Shown here one piece after another: positions 9,417 through 15,339 of a stretch of 15,339 nt of DNA. The stretch's first letter is position 1. Every line of letters begins with the position of its first letter. The notes under the pieces are model-generated. The model searched no databases and was not told the DNA's origin. It worked only from the letters and a program-made list of their open reading frames with translations. Origin of the DNA: Temnopleurus reevesii (lineage: Eukaryota; Echinodermata; Echinoidea; Temnopleuroida; Temnopleuridae); contig BQKZ01000563.1 of the NCBI GenBank assembly GCA_036244855.1, positions 59,946 to 75,284 of the forward strand. The letters run 5' to 3'. A program made the translations under genes and the position numbers.

Positions 9417-10127
9417 AAATGTAATGACGCTTCTCCAAGTATGCGTGCAACAAGACAAGCAAATACATGCTTCCCTAGAATTATCAACATTATTAGCCAA
9501 ACAAGACCCAAATTTCACTATCATACAGAAACTTGAAATTACACAATGAATGAATATGTCGGTACATTTCAAGAAAGATAATGCTGATTGTGCTTGATCA
9601 TATTTCATGTATATCAATCCTACATTGTAATGTAAATTACAATAATGATTATTTTTTAAAGAATCAATATGCATACTGGCAGCAATATCATCTGCAGTGA
9701 TCATAATATCATATAGAACATAATAATTTGAAAAATTAATGTTCTCAAAGGAAATTTCAAACAGCATATGAATCAAATATAGCATACTCACCAACGATGC
9801 ATAAAAAATAATGCAATCCCACAATACATCTCTTTACAGAGAAAAATAATTTGTACACCAAAATTGCTAAATAAAATCTAGCAACGATAGCCCCATCCTA
9901 TTCACAACACAACAGACACATTTAAACACAAAACAGACAATTGCTTTGCACGTTGGCATTAAGAGTTCATTCTCTATCCCCGCTCATCTCCGGGTGAAAA
10001 TCCGACGACGCCCCCCCAAAAAAATTGATGCAAAAATAGAATAGTACACAAATATTTGGAATAAGAAATAAAGGCGAGTGTTGAGCATCGTCCGGCATCC
10101 CCTGGATGAGATTGAAGATGCGGTCTT
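9417..10127 (-). other. Probable 3' UTR and downstream flank of the LC3C-like gene
   Basis: This stretch follows the LC3 stop codon. No canonical AATAAA is seen on the minus strand between the stop and about 8442; the nearest are at 8437-8442 and 8407-8412. The transcript therefore ends with a variant signal or has a long 3' UTR. A 167-codon minus-strand frame at 9321-9824 falls mostly here but resembles no known protein and runs into a repeat, so I treat it as non-coding. Confidence 0.5.
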
Positions 10128-10905
<778 letters not shown>

Positions 10906-10917
10906 AATTTTTTAATA

Positions 10918-11038
10918 CAGTCAACCTTGTTATTAAAAAAAAAGAGCATTGATTTTAACGAGGTCTCTTTATAGCGATAGAGTCCCCATCCTTTTGATTT
11001 CTGGTCTGGAGTGAATTCTTTATAATGAAGTTCAACTG
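10918..11038. mobile_element. Pogo/Tigger-like MITE with TA duplication
   Basis: Left end CAGTCAACCTTGTTATTAA and right end TTATAATGAAGTTCAACTG are diverged inverted repeats flanked by TA (10916-10917 and 11039-11040). Interior ACGAGGTCTC and TTATAGCGA echo the ends. CAGT plus a CCTCGTTATAACG-like body recalls Tigger/pogo ends. At 121 bp it is non-autonomous. Confidence 0.8.
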
Positions 11039-11040
11039 TA

Positions 11041-12140
11041 CGAATTTAGGGCATGTTGGGTTCACATCACAAAGTGATCTTTAATTTAAAAAAAACATGT
11101 AAACGTACATGTATAGCGAAGTGAAAATCATTGGGGCTTAATCATTTTTAATGCAACTGTAGATGTATCAACATCCCAATCCGTTTTGAAATAGTGTGTC
11201 TCCATATGTAGGACAGGCAATTATGATAAGAAAATGTTTTTATTTCACACGGATGTAAAATAAATTATTATACAAAAGTTTGCTCAGGTATTTTGGGAGA
11301 AACCTGCTATCAGATCCCAAGTAAGCTTCTACACTACAGGTGGGCTACTGACATTTTGGAAAGTGGTCCTTATTTTACTACATGTACATGTAATGATCAC
11401 ATATCATTAATCTACGTACAGACTGTACATAATCTAATCTTTCTGCAAAATTGATGATAAACATTTTTCTTTATATCATTTTTGTGGGTACCTATGTGTA
11501 CATGTATATGTACATGTAGATGGCCAGGGAGAACCTGATATCGGGTTTTATATGTCCCTGTAAATACACGTACTAAAAATATGTAGGCTACTGGTAATAT
11601 GAAATATGTCCTTGCTTTTTAATATTCAATGATCACATGACATTTATTCAATTACTTTTAGCCACAAAATGGAGATATACTGGTACTTCATATGATGAAC
11701 AGATGTGATAAAATATAACATCATGCAGATATGAAGCAAAAACAGAATAGATTGTTGCTGCAATACAGTCATGCGACCATGTGTATCAAAGAGCATTGTA
11801 TTCTAAACCACACTTTATTTTCCTTGAAGACATGATGTATTAAAAGCAAAAATTTTCCTCAGGCACCCAGTAAATAATACTCAAAATATATCTGAAGTGA
11901 ACTCTTGAGCCCTTTGTGGGGATGACTGTCTGAGTGAGTGTGTGTGTGTGCGTGCGTTCACACATACATGTACACTAGTTATGTATATGAAGTACATGTA
12001 ACTATATTTTTCATATGATACCCTTTATCTATTTGTCAGTCTTCATGCACTCAACCCTACTGTACATACTATTTGATATTACACAAGATGGGGACTAAGT
12101 GTTAAAAGTGTACATGTACTGTAGCATAATTAACTAATCT
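11041..12140. repeat. Intronic stretch dense in ACATGTA words
   Basis: No gene is seen. ACATGTA occurs at about 11095, 11107, 11380, 11386, 11500, 11512, 11966, 11994 and 12112, often as overlapping pairs. A GTGTGTGTG microsatellite lies near 11938-11958, and a short palindrome AACCTGATATCGGGTT near 11534. Confidence 0.6.
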
Positions 12141-12292
12141 GAGCCCTACATGTATTGCATAAAAAGTTGCTTTTAAACGCAACACAAAAAATTAAACGGA
12201 AGTTCTAAATACGCGCTCCTGATTGGTTGAAAATGGAGTTGCGTTAAATATTCTGACTTGCGTTTAAACACAACTTTTATGCAGTAGGGCCC
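12141..12292. mobile_element. MITE inside the LC3 intron
   Basis: The left end GAGCCCTAC, then GCATAAAAAGTTGCTTTTAA and ACGCAAC, is matched by the right end TTGCGTTTAAACACAACTTT, TATGCA and GTAGGGCCC in inverted orientation. The centre contains CCTGATTGGTTGAA. No clear target duplication is seen and there is no coding. ACATGTA in the left arm is part of the element. Confidence 0.8.
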
Positions 12293-12601
12293 TGGTGATG
12301 TAATCTACATACAAAGGTTATAAAAAGTGCCTTCATCAGAGTAAGTACATTTGAGTTTTTAGTCATATTCCATGCCTAATAATGCAAAATAAAAGAAAAG
12401 CTTTGAAAGCTAAAATACTTCATCAGGTCACGGATGCACATTTGATGTACCAGTACAAACAGCTCTCCATGTACATGTACATGCTGATTTTCAACTGAAA
12501 AAAAGTATAAATTTTGTGTGCAATAGGCCCCCTTTCTTACTTCTGTAACTGTATATATCATAGATTGGTTCCAGGACAACTCGGCCCAATAGTAGAACAT
12601 T

Positions 12602-12730
12602 ATAATAATAATAATTTGCATCTATAAAGCGCCTTTTCGTAAGATTTATTTAAGCGCATTTTAGGGAAGGTAGAAGAAATACAGAACAGGCAAGCAATAT
12701 GCATACATACATGTATAGAAATAACAGAAT
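12602..12730 (-). mobile_element. SINE-like tail, minus orientation
   Basis: ATAATAATAATTTGCATCTA followed by TAAAGCGCC is, in reverse complement, close to the tail of copy B (GCGCTATATAAATTGCAT plus an ATT-type tail). Further AAGCGCATTTTAGGGAAGG follows. The overall family match is modest and the outer boundary is uncertain. Confidence 0.5.
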
Positions 12731-14757
<2,027 letters not shown>

Positions 14758-14917
14758 GGGTGCTTCATGAAGCTTGTCACCAGCGACAATTAGTCAGCGC
14801 ATGCAAATCCTATGAAATCCTTGATTTTGATTGGATGAAAAGCACTATCACTGACTGTTGCTATGATAACTGCCAGAAAATGACTGCTTGTCTCTGGCAA
14901 CAAACTTCATGAAACAT
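14758..14917. mobile_element. MITE upstream of the second-to-last LC3 exon
   Basis: GGGTGCTTCATGAAGCTTGT with CACCAGCGACA on the left is matched in inverted orientation by TGTCTCTGGCAACAAACTTC and ATGAAAC on the right. The centre has GCGCATG, then TTGATTTTGATTGG, also found in the 1704-1879 element. The overlapping 83-codon frame at 14661-14912 is not a gene. Confidence 0.8.
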
Positions 14918-15035
14918 TGTCATGGTATAATTTTTAGAGCTCTGCATAAAAATTTATAGAGCCAAAACATGAAACACAAAAGGGTTAATGAAGTAATTAG
15001 TAAAAGAGAACAAAAAATATTGATAATGCACACCT

Positions 15036-15274
15036 CACTGTAAGCAGAAAGGACAAAGGCTTTTGGACATTTAAGTTTAAACAACTTTATTCAAGCATTC
15101 ACAATACACTGTAGCGAGATACACACAAAAGTCTATCCCGTTTATTCTACTGAAAAATGTCAAACAGGTGTCACATACTGAGGGTATATTCTTTTGTGTG
15201 TATTAAGCTATTGTGAATCCCTGGATGAAGTTGTCTACTTTGTCCAAAATCCTTTGTCCCATCTGCTCACAGTG
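15036..15274. mobile_element. Long-TIR non-autonomous element, copy 2
   Basis: CACTGTAAGCAGAAAGGACA with AAGGCTTTTGGACA on the left is inverted on the right as TGTCCAAAATCCTTTGTCCC, then ATCTGCTCACAGTG. It is the second copy of the element at 6166-6414, with clear interior similarity (ACACACAAAA, TATTCTrCTGA, ACAGGTGTCACAT). It probably lies in an LC3 intron. Confidence 0.82.
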
Positions 15275-15339
15275 CCCATTTATGGTGTTGTCTGACATGT
15301 TATTTCCTATGTTATCTTATCCAGGGGAGGTTTGATAAT
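15275..15339. other. Window edge, no feature
   Basis: Short remainder; nothing is recognised. Confidence 0.4.

Noticed and set aside
9321..9824. 167-codon minus-strand open frame, the longest in the window
   Set aside because: It has no recognisable domain, runs into SINE-like copy B at its C-terminal end, and lies in the probable LC3 3' UTR.

Overview
This window looks like draft animal genomic DNA, most likely from an echinoderm such as a sea urchin; the taxonomic call is inference. The evidence is AT-rich intron-bearing DNA, a split metazoan autophagy gene, many copies of the palindrome-rich word ACATGTA, SINE-like and LINE-tail repeats, and many short terminal-inverted-repeat elements (MITEs). 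One unresolved base (n) lies at 4524. Nothing prokaryotic is present: no operons, CRISPR arrays or rRNA.

The only gene I can identify is an Atg8/LC3 gene on the minus strand. Its last two coding exons are at 14165-14271 and 10128-10290, separated by a phase-2 intron of 3,874 bp with GT-AG ends. Together they encode about 89 residues, equivalent to residues 33-121 of a typical LC3. The sequence resembles the LC3C subtype more than LC3A/B, and translation stops one residue after the conserved C-terminal Gly. The exon(s) for the N-terminal ~32 residues are not visible and should lie beyond 15339. The 3' UTR runs leftward from 10127; its end is not clear.

The rest is intergenic or intronic and rich in repeats. 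From left to right: a diverged three-copy tandem repeat (about 1053-1535); a MITE with TA duplication (1704-1879); a homopolymer tract and strong foldback hairpin (2733-2893); two adjacent hairpins (3371-3465); a 123-bp direct duplication (4401-4523 and 4755-4877); a LINE-like tail (about 5545-5655); an 80-bp MITE with perfect 21-bp ends (6006-6085); the first of two copies of a long-TIR element (6166-6414, second at 15036-15274); another LINE-like tail (about 6930-7052); a MITE (7251-7415); an unusual GC-richer block (about 7973-8185) that may be a conserved regulatory element; two SINE-like copies (8720-8945, 9239-9416) flanking a CACTTGCC-rich segment; then, inside the LC3 intron, a composite TIR element abutting the last exon, a pogo/Tigger-like MITE, an ACATGTA cluster, another MITE and a minus-strand SINE-like tail. 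A further MITE lies upstream of the second-to-last exon.

I found no convincing novel gene system. The observations most worth checking are the LC3C-like gene with its minimal C-terminal tail, the candidate conserved noncoding block at about 7.98-8.18 kb, and the TGATTGG motif shared by four different MITEs.
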